DNA of 62,380 nt from contig JANQLM010000041.1 of NCBI GenBank assembly GCA_028280635.1, positions 1 to 62,380 of the forward strand, in the 5' to 3' direction. The notes beneath the pieces were generated by a model. That model had not been told where the DNA came from and did not search any database. It saw only the letters and a list, made by a program, of their open reading frames with translations. Position 1 is the stretch's first letter, and each line of letters begins with the position of its first letter. Below are positions 34,827-44,003 of the stretch, piece after piece. The DNA is from Halieaceae bacterium (GTDB taxonomy: Bacteria > Pseudomonadota > Gammaproteobacteria > Pseudomonadales > Halieaceae). The translations under genes and the position numbers were made by a program.

Positions 34827-36919
34827 CCACACACTACCGGGCCTGCCATCTGTGCGAGGCCATCTGCGGACTGAAGATCGAGGTTGAGAACGGCGAGGTC
34901 GTCGATATTCGTGGCGACGAGAATGACCCCCTGTCCCGAGGCCATGTCTGCCCCAAGGCGGTGGCGCTCAAGGACCTGCATGAAGACCCGGACCGGCTGC
35001 GCGCCCCGGTGAAAAAAGTGGTGGCGGAGGACGGCAGGGTCGACTGGCAAACCATTAGCTGGGAAGAAGCCCTCGACACCACCGCACGGCGGCTGGCCGA
35101 AGTGCACGAGCGCAACGGCGTCAACGCCATCGGCGTGTACATGGGCAATCCCTCGGTACACAACTACGGGATGATGACCCACCAGTCCGCGCTGTTCGCC
35201 CACATCCGCACCAACAACCGCTTCTCAGCCACCTCGGTGGACCAGCTACCTCACCATCTGGTGGGCATATGGCTGTTCGGCCACAAGCTGATGTTCCCGA
35301 TCCCTGATATCGACCGCACCGAGTACTTCCTGATGCTGGGCGCCAACCCCATCGCCAGCAACGGTAGCATCTGGACTGTGCCCGACGTCCGGCAGCGCAT
35401 CAAAGACCTGAAGAAACGCGGCGGCAAGCTGGTGGTGATCGACCCGCGTCGCACGGAAACCGCAGAGCTGGCGAGTGAACACCACTTCATCCGCCCCGGT
35501 ACCGACGCCGCCTTCCTGCTGGCTTTACTGAACACCCTGTTCGCCGAGAAGCTCGCCAATCCCGGCAGGCTGGCAGATTTTGTGAGTGGCCTGGACACTG
35601 TGGCCGAGGCCTGTGGCGATTTCACGCCAGAGGCGGTGGCGGGCTTCTGCGGCATGGAGGCCGAGACCATCCGCGGCATCGCCCGGGAGCTGGCAGCCGC
35701 CGGCGCGGGCATATGCTACGGCCGCATGGGCGTGTCCACCCAGGCCTTCGGCGGGCTGTGTCAGTGGCTGATCCAGGTCATCAACATCGCCACCGGCAAC
35801 CTAGACCGGGAAGGCGGCATGCTGTTTGCGCTGCCCGCCTTCGACAACGTCGCCAACACCGGCCGCGGAGGTTTTGGCCGCCACCACAGCCGCGTGCGCG
35901 GGCTGCCGGAATTCGACCGGGAAATTCCCGCCGCCGCGCTGGCCGAGGAAATCACCACCCCGGGTGAAGACCAGATTCGCGCGCTGTTTACCGGCGCCGG
36001 CAACCCGGTGTTGTCCACTCCCAACGGCCGCCAGTTGGACGAGGCGCTGGACAGTCTGGAGTTCATGGTGTCGCTGGACCCTTTCATCAATGAAACCACC
36101 CGCCACGCCGATATCATCCTGCCGCCGACCTCGCCGCTGGAGCACGACCACTACGACATCGGCTTCCACGTGAACGCGATCCGCAACACCGCCCGCATCA
36201 ACGAACCGGTTTTCGACAAGCCCGAAGGTGCGCTGCATGACTGGGAGATATTCAACGAGCTGGGGCGCCGCTTCGCCAGTTACCTGGACAGGGAGTCGCG
36301 GCCGACGCCAGCGCCGCGGGAGCTGATCGACATGGCCCTGCAGGCCGGGCCCTACGAGCTGGACCTGGCCACCCTGCGGGACAACCCCTCCGGGGTCGAT
36401 CTGGGGCCGCTCAAGCCACAATTGCCGGAACGACTGTTCACCGCCGACAAGATGATTCACTGCGACACCCCGGAAACCCTGGCCGATATCGAACGCCTGC
36501 GCCAGGGCATGCAGGGGGACAGCGGCAGCCTGTTGTTGATCGGCCGCCGCCACGTGCGCTCCAACAACTCCTGGATGCATAACTACCGCAGGCTGGTGAA
36601 GGGCAAGCCCCGCTGCACCCTGATGATGCACCCCCGGGACATGGCCGCGCGCGGTATCGGTGATAGCGATGAGGTCAGCGTGCGCTCCCGGGCCGGTGTT
36701 GTCACCCTGCCGGTGGAGGCTACCGAGGACATCATGCCCGGCGTGGTGAGCATGCCCCACGGTTACGGCCACGACCGCAGGGGTGTGCGGCTGGAAACCG
36801 CCGCGGCCCACGCCGGCGTCAGCGTGAACGATATTACCGATGAACTGGCGCTGGACGCCCTGTCCGGCAATGCCGCAGTCAACGGCGTACCCGTCGAGGT
36901 GGTATCGGCCAGCGTATGA
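34823..36919 (+). CDS. Molybdopterin-dependent oxidoreductase (DMSO reductase superfamily)
   Basis: A 698-residue protein, no Tat signal, so cytoplasmic. The N-terminal 4Fe-4S motif is CHLCEAICG followed about 27 residues later by CPK. Other visible elements are GNPSVHNYG near the Mo site, GANPIASNGS and VIDPRRTETAE for the guanine dinucleotide pterins, ETTRHADIILPPTSPLE, and a C-terminal molydopterin-binding domain (LLLIGRRHVRSNNSWMHN). It is the FdhA/BisC-like type. The likely Mo-ligand position shows Ser, not Cys or Sec, so it is probably not a formate dehydrogenase. Coupled on both sides to the alcohol dehydrogenase and MFS genes. Confidence 0.88.
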   Translation: MTTHYRACHLCEAICGLKIEVENGEVVDIRGDENDPLSRGHVCPKAVALKDLHEDPDRLRAPVKKVVAEDGRVDWQTISWEEALDTTARRLAEVHERNGVNAIGVYMGNPSVHNYGMMTHQSALFAHIRTNNRFSATSVDQLPHHLVGIWLFGHKLMFPIPDIDRTEYFLMLGANPIASNGSIWTVPDVRQRIKDLKKRGGKLVVIDPRRTETAELASEHHFIRPGTDAAFLLALLNTLFAEKLANPGRLADFVSGLDTVAEACGDFTPEAVAGFCGMEAETIRGIARELAAAGAGICYGRMGVSTQAFGGLCQWLIQVINIATGNLDREGGMLFALPAFDNVANTGRGGFGRHHSRVRGLPEFDREIPAAALAEEITTPGEDQIRALFTGAGNPVLSTPNGRQLDEALDSLEFMVSLDPFINETTRHADIILPPTSPLEHDHYDIGFHVNAIRNTARINEPVFDKPEGALHDWEIFNELGRRFASYLDRESRPTPAPRELIDMALQAGPYELDLATLRDNPSGVDLGPLKPQLPERLFTADKMIHCDTPETLADIERLRQGMQGDSGSLLLIGRRHVRSNNSWMHNYRRLVKGKPRCTLMMHPRDMAARGIGDSDEVSVRSRAGVVTLPVEATEDIMPGVVSMPHGYGHDRRGVRLETAAAHAGVSVNDITDELALDALSGNAAVNGVPVEVVSASV

Positions 36920-38331
36920 CCAGCTTCGGCACGCGTCTGGGCTATGGCCTGGGCGGGGCGATGTTCTCCATCAAGGAGGCCGCCTACAGTGCCTTTGTAC
37001 TGCTGTTTTACACCCAGGTGCTCGGGCTCAGTGGCACGGCCGCCGGCGTGGCACTGGCAGTGGCCGTGGTCTTCGACTCGATCTCAGACCCGGTGATCGG
37101 CGCCTGGTCCGACAGCCTCAACAGCCGCTGGGGCCGACGCCACCCTTTCATGGTGGCCGGCACCCTGCCCATGGGGGTGGGTTTTATCGGCCTGTTCCTG
37201 GTGCCGGACAGGGTGGTAGAAAGCCAGACCCTGCTCACCCTGTGGCTGGCCTTCTGGTCGATCTGGATTCGCACCACCCTCTCGGTGTTCGCTATCCCGC
37301 ACCTGGCGCTCTCCGCGGAAATGACCCGCGACTACCGGGAGCGCAGCAGCATTCTCGGCGCCCGCATGTTCTTCGTGTTCCTGTTTACGGTACTGATCCC
37401 TGCGCTGGCGCTGGTGCTGCTGTTCGACCAGTACGGCGAGGTGGACGGCCGCTTTGAGCGCGACAACTACCCCGTCTATGGGCTGCTGTCCTGCATCGCC
37501 ACCTGGATCGTCGGTCTGGTCACCGTCTGGTCCACCCGCCACGTCGGCCAGGACAGCAGTGCCTTCGGCGGGGCCTCAGTGCCTGGCCTCCGGCAGTTCC
37601 TGGCCGACTTTTTCGCCACCCTCAAGATCCACAACTTCCGCCAGCTACTGGCCTTCGACGTGGCGGCCAGTGTGTCCTATGGGGTGCTGATCGCCACCCA
37701 TATGCTGGCGTCCATCTATTTCTGGGAGCTGTCCTCCCGGGATATCGCCCTGATCCTCGCCATCCCCTCGCTGCTGGGAGTATCCGGCGCCATGTTCGCC
37801 ATCCACTGGCTGGGCAGTCGCGTGGCCAAGCACACTATCCTGCGGCTGACCTGCGCGCTGATGATCATCGACGGTGTGTGGCCCTATGCGGCGCGGCTGG
37901 CGGGACTGCTGCCGGACAACGGTCATCCGGTAGTGTTCTGGAGCCTGTTCCTGCAAATGCTGCTGTGGATGTTCTTCTTTATTCTGCGTGGTATCGCCAG
38001 CCAGTCCCTGGTGGCGGACATCGCCGACGAGAACGAACTGGCGCACGGGCGCCGCCAGGAGGGCGCCCTGTTCGCAGCCTCACTGTTTGCGCAAAAGCTG
38101 GCTACCGCCCTCGGGCCGCTGTACGGCGGAATGGTACTGGACCTGGTCGGCCTGCAACGGGGCATGACGCCGGGCACCATCGAACAACCGACGCTGGACG
38201 CGTTTGCGATCTATACGGCGGCGGGCATACTGGCGCCGCTGCTGGTGGCCCTGTACTTCAGCTTCAAGGTGTCACTGAGTGAAGCGCGCCTGCAGGAAAT
38301 ACAGGCGGCGCTGCTGGCGCGCGAAAGCTGA
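36916..38331 (+). CDS. MFS transporter, glycoside-pentoside-hexuronide (MelB-like) family
   Basis: A 471-residue, 12-helix transporter. The N-terminus (LGYGLGGAMFSIKEAAYSAFVLLFYTQVLGLSG), DSISDPVIGAWSDSLNSRWGRRHPFM and NELAHGRRQEGALFA identify the MFS_2/GPH group, cation-coupled sugar or related-compound symporters. ATG overlaps the molybdopterin gene stop. As last gene of the operon it may import the compound that the two upstream enzymes oxidise (inference). Confidence 0.9.
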   Translation: MTSFGTRLGYGLGGAMFSIKEAAYSAFVLLFYTQVLGLSGTAAGVALAVAVVFDSISDPVIGAWSDSLNSRWGRRHPFMVAGTLPMGVGFIGLFLVPDRVVESQTLLTLWLAFWSIWIRTTLSVFAIPHLALSAEMTRDYRERSSILGARMFFVFLFTVLIPALALVLLFDQYGEVDGRFERDNYPVYGLLSCIATWIVGLVTVWSTRHVGQDSSAFGGASVPGLRQFLADFFATLKIHNFRQLLAFDVAASVSYGVLIATHMLASIYFWELSSRDIALILAIPSLLGVSGAMFAIHWLGSRVAKHTILRLTCALMIIDGVWPYAARLAGLLPDNGHPVVFWSLFLQMLLWMFFFILRGIASQSLVADIADENELAHGRRQEGALFAASLFAQKLATALGPLYGGMVLDLVGLQRGMTPGTIEQPTLDAFAIYTAAGILAPLLVALYFSFKVSLSEARLQEIQAALLARES

Positions 38332-38345
38332 ATCCGGTGGTTGGC

Positions 38346-39017
38346 TTACTCGGGCTTCTCGAAGTGTGCTTCGAACACCTCGTTGCCCTCATCGGTGGCC
38401 GCATCGATGCTGTCCCTGATGTCATCCACTGAGAGCTGGTCTTTCTTGCCCTTTAGCTGTTCACCTTTCACGGCGCGCATGGTTGCACCGACCAGTTCTC
38501 TGGTCACGCTGTCTTCGAAGCGGGTTTCATAAAACAGCCAGACGTCGCGGTCGCGGGTGCCGGTCATCGCCTTGGCGGCCCCAAAAATGGCGGTCACAGG
38601 GAGCACCTCGTAGGCTTTCATGCCTTCGGTCTCAATCTGGAATCCGGTCAATGCCGCGCGCATCCGCAGTACACCGGGCCCGGACTCCCAGGCCAGGTTG
38701 AGCACCTCGTCGACCTTGTCGCGCACGATTCGGGTGGTGAACTCGTTGATGGCTTCAATGGTCTCTTCACTGACCTGGGGATTCGGCTCAGGCTCCGGGT
38801 ACATGATCACCTCGTCCACCATCACCGACTGGAAGTTGGCAAAGTTCAGCCGCGGTCCGATCCAGCGCCGCGCCTGAATCTCCTTGTTGGTGTCAATCTC
38901 CTGCAATTGGTCATAAATCTCATCGGGCAGGAATCCGGACCGCGGGTATTCATCGGCCTCCGGCTCAGCCAGCACCGGCAGGGAACAGATTGCCATCAGG
39001 ATCAATATTGCACGCAT
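38346..39017 (-). CDS. DUF3313 family exported protein, copy 1
   Basis: A 223-residue protein with a signal peptide (to about residue 17), then the DUF3313 start pattern YPRSGFLPDEIYDQL. Shared blocks with the neighbour are RRWIGPRLNFANFQ, YPEPEP, RDRDVWLFYETRFEDSV and GEQLKGKKDQLS. No lipobox is seen. It is periplasmic, of unknown role. It lies 85 bases downstream of its paralogue on the same strand, a clear tandem duplication. Confidence 0.82.
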   Translation of the reverse strand: MRAILILMAICSLPVLAEPEADEYPRSGFLPDEIYDQLQEIDTNKEIQARRWIGPRLNFANFQSVMVDEVIMYPEPEPNPQVSEETIEAINEFTTRIVRDKVDEVLNLAWESGPGVLRMRAALTGFQIETEGMKAYEVLPVTAIFGAAKAMTGTRDRDVWLFYETRFEDSVTRELVGATMRAVKGEQLKGKKDQLSVDDIRDSIDAATDEGNEVFEAHFEKPE

Positions 39018-39102
39018 CTCAACACACCTTCTCTCAGGTTATTTGCCGCACGGCCAGCGAACAGCGCCGGCCCGCGCACCTCTGCATTCAGCGACTGACT
39101 AC

Positions 39103-39768
39103 TTACTGTACTTTCATCTTTTGCGACATGATGTCGCTGCCGTCGTCGGTGACCTTATCGAGGCTGTCTTTCATGTGCTCCAGCTCCAGCTGGTCTTTCT
39201 TGCCCTTGAGCTGTTCGCCGCGGACACTGCGGTAGCTGGCGCCCACCAGCTCACCGCTGACGCTGTCTTCAAAACGCATTTCATAAAACACCCAAACGTC
39301 GCGATCACGCTTGCCGGTCAGCGCCTTGAAGCCACCAAACACGGCTGCCACCGGCACGATTTCATAGGGCTTCATGCCCTCGGTCGTGACGGAGACACCG
39401 GTCAGCGCACCACGAATCCGGAGCACACCGGGCCCGGGTTCTTCTGCCAGGGTCAATACCGCGCCGACCTTGTCGTGCAGCAGGGTCGTGCTGTATGCAC
39501 TGATGGCCTCCAGCGTTTCCACGCTGACCTGCTCACTGGTCTCCGGCTCCGGGTAGATGGTGACCGGGTCTATCAGCACTTCCTGGAAGTTGGCAAAGTT
39601 CAGCTTCGGCCCCAGCCAGCGGCGCGCCGCCTCATCGTTGGCGATATCGACCAGCTCGAGGCGGTCATAAGCCGCATCGTCCAGGAACCCGGAACGCGGT
39701 ATGCGGTTCTCATCGTCGGCGTTCACCGGTAGGGCAATGGCAGTGAGCAGGGCGATCAGCAGGCGCAT
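39103..39768 (-). CDS. DUF3313 family exported protein, copy 2
   Basis: A 221-residue paralogue of the next gene, with a signal peptide (to about residue 17) and the same blocks: IPRSGFLDDAAYDRL, RRWLGPKLNFANFQ, YPEPET, RDRDVWVFYEMRFEDSV and GEQLKGKKDQLE. Copies agree over nearly the whole length but differ enough to be an old duplication. It is divergent from aroG. Family function is unknown; members are usually envelope-associated. Confidence 0.82.
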   Translation of the reverse strand: MRLLIALLTAIALPVNADDENRIPRSGFLDDAAYDRLELVDIANDEAARRWLGPKLNFANFQEVLIDPVTIYPEPETSEQVSVETLEAISAYSTTLLHDKVGAVLTLAEEPGPGVLRIRGALTGVSVTTEGMKPYEIVPVAAVFGGFKALTGKRDRDVWVFYEMRFEDSVSGELVGASYRSVRGEQLKGKKDQLELEHMKDSLDKVTDDGSDIMSQKMKVQ

Positions 39769-39786
39769 GGTCGAGGTCTCTCAATT

Positions 39787-39803
39787 GTGAAAGTAGTCTT
39801 CAC
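39787..39803. promoter_or_regulatory. Short inverted repeat between DUF3313 and aroG
   Basis: GTGAA-AGTAGTC-TTCAC, 5-base arms, in the 124-base divergent gap. Spacing and arms do not match a TyrR box well. Possible operator, weak. Confidence 0.25.
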
Positions 39804-39892
39804 TATAGCCCCGGCCCCAGGGGGGCGCCAGCCAACTTGCACCTGTGTTTGCGCTGGGACAGAATGCTGGCCCGCTCATGTGAGAACACCCC

Positions 39893-40954
39893 ATGGAACC
39901 GCGTACCGACGACCTGCGGATTGCCAAATCCCAGCCGTTGATCAGCCCCGCCGTGCTGGCGGATGAACTGCCGCTGCCCGACGGCTCGGCCCAGTTTGTG
40001 CAGCAGGCACGACAGACGATAGAGCACATCCTCAGCGGGGCTGACCCCAGGTTGCTGGTTATCGTCGGGCCCTGCTCGGTGCACGACCCTGCCGCCCTGA
40101 TGGATTTTGCCAGGCGCCTGAAGGCCGGCAGCGACGGCCTGACCGATGTCATCTACCCGGTGCTGCGTGTCTACTTTGAGAAGCCGCGCACCATTGTCGG
40201 CTGGAAGGGCCTGATCAATGACCCGGACCTGGACGGCAGCTTCCACATCAACAAGGGCCTGCACCTGGCGCGCCAAGTATTGCTGGATGTGGCGGAACTG
40301 GGCCTGCCGGCGGCCAGCGAATTCCTGGATACCACCCTGGGTCAGTACTATGCGGAGCTGGTGAGCTTTGGCGCGATCGGCGCCCGCACCGTGGAAAGCC
40401 AGGTGCACCGGGAGCTGGCCTCGGGCCTGTCGATGCCGGTGGGCTTCAAGAACGCGACCTCGGGCGCGATCAACGTGGCCATCGATGCGATTCGTTCCGC
40501 CGGGCATCCCCACTGGTTCCCCTCGCTGACCAAGGAGGGCATGGCCGCCATCCTGCAGTCCACCGGCAACCCTCACAGCTATCTGATCCTGCGAGGCGGC
40601 GGCGACACCGGGCCCAACTACGGCCCGGAGTTTATCCGCGAGGCCAGGGAAGCGCTGCTCGACCAGGGCCTGACACCCTCCATTATCGTCGACTGCAGCC
40701 ATGGCAACAGCCGCAAGGACCCGGTTCGCCAGGCGGATGTCATGGCGTCGCTATCGGAACAAATTGGCGCCGGCGAGCAGGCCATTCGCGGGGTGATGAT
40801 GGAGTCCCACCTGGTGGCGGGCACGCAGCCCGTTGTGGACGGTAAAGCCGAGGTCTACGGCCAGAGCATTACGGATGCCTGCCTGGCCCTGGACGACACC
40901 CTGCCCCTGCTGGAACAACTCGCTGCCACCGTCAGGTCCAGCAACACAGCCTGA
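39893..40954 (+). CDS. aroG: 3-deoxy-7-phosphoheptulonate synthase (DAHP synthase, AroG type)
   Basis: A 353-residue class I DAHP synthase, the enterobacterial AroG/AroF/AroH length. Motifs in order: VGPCSVHD, RVYFEKPRTIVGWKGL, FLDTT, GARTVESQVHRELASGL, GFKNATSG, LRGGGDTGPNY and DCSHGNSRKDP, including the metal and PEP ligands. It condenses PEP with erythrose 4-phosphate as the first step to aromatic amino acids. Which amino acid inhibits it cannot be fixed by eye. It stands alone. Confidence 0.95.
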   Translation: MEPRTDDLRIAKSQPLISPAVLADELPLPDGSAQFVQQARQTIEHILSGADPRLLVIVGPCSVHDPAALMDFARRLKAGSDGLTDVIYPVLRVYFEKPRTIVGWKGLINDPDLDGSFHINKGLHLARQVLLDVAELGLPAASEFLDTTLGQYYAELVSFGAIGARTVESQVHRELASGLSMPVGFKNATSGAINVAIDAIRSAGHPHWFPSLTKEGMAAILQSTGNPHSYLILRGGGDTGPNYGPEFIREAREALLDQGLTPSIIVDCSHGNSRKDPVRQADVMASLSEQIGAGEQAIRGVMMESHLVAGTQPVVDGKAEVYGQSITDACLALDDTLPLLEQLAATVRSSNTA

Positions 40955-41063
40955 ATCCCTGGCTCCAACGGACCGCCAGGGAAGCCCGCAGAGAGCACAC
41001 CGGCGGCCTCGACACGGGATCAGGGTCCGTGCTGGAAGTCCTGTGGGGAACCGCTGCAGCGCC

Positions 41064-41100
41064 GCGCAGAGTATTGAGGCGCAGAGTATTGAGGCGCAGA
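41064..41100. repeat. 15-base tandem repeat, about 2.5 copies
   Basis: GCGCAGAGTATTGAG occurs twice back to back, followed by a partial third copy GCGCAGA. It lies between the convergent aroG and DUF481 genes; no coding is seen there. Confidence 0.8.
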
Positions 41101-41129
41101 TCCTGGGCGGTCTTGCAAAAAGTCGTCCC

Positions 41130-42149
41130 CTACCAGGCGTAGCCGATCGAGAAGGTATAGGTTTCGTCCGTGCGCTGGGCGTCCTCAGGCGCCGTTCCGT
41201 TGAACTCGTAGCGGGCCTCGAATGCGGTCTCAAAGCCGTAGATCAAAGGCATGCGCAGGCCAACCGTGGTGTTGGAGAGCGGCTCATCCAGTTCATCGAA
41301 GTTAATGGTGGTGTCATGGAAAAAGTAGAGGGTCGTGCCAAATCCGAGAATATCGCTCTCGCCCTCGAACTCGATCAGGCTGCCGTAGTAGTCGTTGTCC
41401 TCGGCGACATCGAACTGCTCATCGACGTACACAACACCAATTTCACCGCGCAGTTCCAACAGTGAGCTATCAAACAGTTCGCGGCCGACATGCGGGCCCA
41501 CCAGTGTCCGGAGATCGAGCCCGATGATATCGTCGTACTCGAAGCGGATCTTGCCACCGTAATAGTTATCGGGATCATCTCCCCAGAAGCGGTCGTACTT
41601 GTTGCGCAGCTGAACATTCTCGGTAACCCGCTCATTGTTGGCCTCATCGAGCTCAGCGAGGCCGCGGAAAACATAGCGGTCCTCCAGGCTGCGCAGCGTC
41701 ATCTGGTAGCCGATATCAATCTCGTCAGTCTCCGAGTTACCGCGCTCGGCCTGGAAGGCCCCGGTCACCCGGCCAAAGAAATTGTACCCCTCCCCCAGCA
41801 ACCAGGGGTCCGGATTCACCAGCTTGATATCGGTCACCGGGTAAGTGCGTGGTGGTTGCCCCTGACGCTGGATAGTGATGTTCTCCTGGGTGGCCAGCAG
41901 CTGCTTGTCGCGGTAGATCTCTCCGTCGGCCATCATCACCGTGCTCGTGGCCTCAGTTTCCACCGACACGACATTGGCCGAGGCCACCTCCAGGGTGCCG
42001 CCCCAGGGGGTCTCAAACTTGATTTTGCCATCACCTGCACTGACCAGGGTGCCGACGATGCGCGAGCCGTTCTTCATCACCATCACATCAGCCTGGGCCT
42101 GAATGGCAAAAAACCAGATCACCAGCAACGCAAGAGCGCGGATTTTCAT
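41130..42149 (-). CDS. DUF481 family outer-membrane protein
   Basis: A 339-residue protein with a signal peptide (to residue 20, AQA-DVMV). A periplasmic N-terminal part begins VMKNGSRIVGTLVSAGDGKIKFETPWGG, an SH3-like repeat common in DUF481 proteins. A C-terminal barrel rich in acidic and aromatic residues ends FSIGYAW with the terminal aromatic of outer-membrane barrels. Family described as salt-stress-induced outer-membrane proteins; function unclear. Confidence 0.85.
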   Translation of the reverse strand: MKIRALALLVIWFFAIQAQADVMVMKNGSRIVGTLVSAGDGKIKFETPWGGTLEVASANVVSVETEATSTVMMADGEIYRDKQLLATQENITIQRQGQPPRTYPVTDIKLVNPDPWLLGEGYNFFGRVTGAFQAERGNSETDEIDIGYQMTLRSLEDRYVFRGLAELDEANNERVTENVQLRNKYDRFWGDDPDNYYGGKIRFEYDDIIGLDLRTLVGPHVGRELFDSSLLELRGEIGVVYVDEQFDVAEDNDYYGSLIEFEGESDILGFGTTLYFFHDTTINFDELDEPLSNTTVGLRMPLIYGFETAFEARYEFNGTAPEDAQRTDETYTFSIGYAW

Positions 42150-42276
42150 AGTGTTTTCCTTGATGAGTTCAAGTCATGATCGGGCGCGGAAAGCGCCGTG
42201 GGTAAAAGTGTCGCACAGGCCAGAAGACGATTGATACGAATCCGCCTTCCCTTGCCACCGCGAACGGTCGGGCCGC

Positions 42277-43191
42277 TCAGGCCGCCTTGGCGGCGGTGTA
42301 TTGCTCGGCGATGAACTTGCCCAGCAAGGTGAACTCGGCCCGACGCGGCGTCTTCTTGCGCCACATCAGCCCGATGCTGCGGGCCACGTTCTGCTCCTTG
42401 AAACTGCGGGTGCAGACCTCGGTGCCGGTCAGAATGCGGGCATCCAGGGCCATCTGCGGCAACAGGGTGACGCCGATACCGTTGGCCACCATCTGCACAA
42501 TGGTATTGAGGCTGGTGGCCTGGTAGGGAATGTCGATCTCGGTTTCCTTGAGCTTGCAGGCCTCCAGAGCGTGGTCACGCAGGCAGTGGCCATCTTCCAG
42601 CAGCAGCAGCTCCTGGCTGCGCAGCTCCGAGGTGCTGAGTTCACCTCCCCTGGCCAGTTGATGGCTGCTTGGGCAGGCGAATACAAAGGCGTCCTCAAAC
42701 AGGTGCATGGTTTCCACCTTCTCCGCCGGAAAGGGCAGCGCCAGCAGCAATACGTCCAGCTCACCGTGCTGCAGGGCGTCGACGAGATGGCCGCTGAGGT
42801 CCTCGCGGATGTAGAGCTGGAAATCCGGGTGCTCCTTGCGCAGGCGCTTGAGCAGCGAAGGCAGGATGTAAGGCGCAATGGTGGGGATCACACCCAGGCG
42901 CATCTTGCCGGAGAACGGCGCGCTGGACGCGTCACACAGGGCCATCAGGTCTTCCACATCAAGCAGGATGGACTGGGCCCGCTGCACCACATCACTGCCC
43001 AGGCCGGTCAGAATGACCTGGCGATTGTTGCGCTCAACCAGCGAGGCGCCGAGCGCCTCCTCGAGCTCCAGGATGCCGGCGCTGAGGGTGGACTGGGAGA
43101 CGTGGCAGGCCTTGGCAGCGTTGCCAAAATGGCCGTGCTCTGCCACTGCGCACAGGTACTTGAGCTGCTTCAAGGTCGGTTGTCGTGTCAC
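42277..43191 (-). CDS. oxyR: Hydrogen peroxide-sensing regulator OxyR
   Basis: A 304-residue LysR-type regulator with a winged helix-turn-helix (residues 1-65, NAAKACHVSQSTLSAGILELE) and an effector domain. The OxyR redox motif is clear: LEDGHCLRDHALEAC, Cys 203 and Cys 212, eight residues between them as in E. coli Cys199/Cys208. Oxidation by peroxide forms the disulfide and activates peroxide-defence genes. The divergent neighbour is a rubrerythrin operon, a sensible target. A hairpin and a minus-strand TATAAT lie in the gap upstream. Confidence 0.93.
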   Translation of the reverse strand: MTRQPTLKQLKYLCAVAEHGHFGNAAKACHVSQSTLSAGILELEEALGASLVERNNRQVILTGLGSDVVQRAQSILLDVEDLMALCDASSAPFSGKMRLGVIPTIAPYILPSLLKRLRKEHPDFQLYIREDLSGHLVDALQHGELDVLLLALPFPAEKVETMHLFEDAFVFACPSSHQLARGGELSTSELRSQELLLLEDGHCLRDHALEACKLKETEIDIPYQATSLNTIVQMVANGIGVTLLPQMALDARILTGTEVCTRSFKEQNVARSIGLMWRKKTPRRAEFTLLGKFIAEQYTAAKAA

Positions 43192-43277
43192 GTGCTACGC
43201 TCTAGATAAGGAGTCGGAAGCAGTATCAGGCTATCGATTATTCCGATCAAGCTTTCGCAAAATTTGGATTATACGAA

Positions 43278-43303
43278 TAGCCCCACAGGGGCTAGGCTTT
43301 TTT
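43278..43303 (+). terminator. Terminator-like hairpin in the oxyR-rubrerythrin gap
   Basis: TAGCCCC-ACA-GGGGCTA (43278-43294), three bases, then six T's (43298-43303). It would stop plus-strand transcription, but no gene precedes it on that strand; it may end a short transcript or attenuate. A minus-strand TATAAT (43273-43268), a candidate oxyR -10, is just beyond it. Confidence 0.4.
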
Positions 43304-43470
43304 ACCAGCGCTGTGATACGGCGTATTGCCGCCTCCGTAGGTAACCAGGCGAGCCAGGCAATACGCTCACTGCAGCATTCACAACGCGGGGCTGGAAGTA
43401 GCCGCAAGATAAGCACAGGTAGCTACAAACAACCCCGAGCCATACCGTCACGTTTCGACAGGAGACCACT

Positions 43471-43890
43471 ATGTCCTTGAAAGGCAGCCAAACCGAACAG
43501 AACCTCAAAGACGCCTTTGCCGGCGAATCCCAGGCAAACCGTCGCTACCTGTACTTCGCAGCCAAGGCCGACGTGGAAGGTTACAACGACGTCGCGGCAG
43601 TGTTCCGCTCCACCGCGGAAGGTGAGACCGGTCACGCCCACGGTCACCTGGAGTACCTGGAAGAAGTCGGCGACCCGGCCACGGGCCTGCCCATCGGCGG
43701 CACCTCTGACAACCTGAAGGCAGCCATCGCCGGCGAGACCCATGAGTACACCGATATGTACCCCGGCATGGCCAAGACCGCTCGCGACGAGGGCTTTGAC
43801 GAAATTGCCGACTGGATGGAAACCCTGGCCAAGGCTGAGCGCAGCCACGCCAACCGCTTCCAGAAGGCACTGGATAACCTCGACGACTGA
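43471..43890 (+). CDS. Rubrerythrin (di-iron domain only)
   Basis: A 139-residue ferritin-like four-helix protein with the two ExxH-type di-iron motifs ([54 protein letters not shown]). The C-terminal rubredoxin Cys4 domain of classical rubrerythrin is absent; the protein ends after the last helix. Known relatives reduce peroxide with the di-iron site. It is first of a three-gene set with a CCG-domain Fe-S protein and DUF3501 and divergent from oxyR, so a peroxide-defence role is likely. CAGGAGACC precedes the ATG. Confidence 0.92.
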   Translation: MSLKGSQTEQNLKDAFAGESQANRRYLYFAAKADVEGYNDVAAVFRSTAEGETGHAHGHLEYLEEVGDPATGLPIGGTSDNLKAAIAGETHEYTDMYPGMAKTARDEGFDEIADWMETLAKAERSHANRFQKALDNLDD

Positions 43891-43913
43891 TTCAGCGAGT
43901 CAAATGTCACCAG

Positions 43914-43955
43914 GGCGGGTCGGCATACGCCGACCCGCCATCCCCCATCTTTTGC
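43914..43955 (+). terminator. Candidate terminator after rubrerythrin
   Basis: GGCGGGTCGGC-ATAC-GCCGACCCGCC, a perfect 11-base stem (43914-43939), with TTTT about 12 bases on. The T run is weak and late, so it may only reduce read-through into the Fe-S gene. Confidence 0.5.
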
Positions 43956-44003
43956 TGCGGGCGGCGTCAGGCGCCGGACCGCCGCTGTCTACCGGAGTCG
44001 ACC

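Noticed and set aside
39785-39806. A possible TyrR box upstream of aroG.
   Set aside because: It has neither the TGTAAA half-sites nor the six-base spacing.
42150-42180. An FNR-like TTGA...TCAA near the DUF481 start.
   Set aside because: The inner spacing is five bases instead of six, and the half-sites are imperfect.
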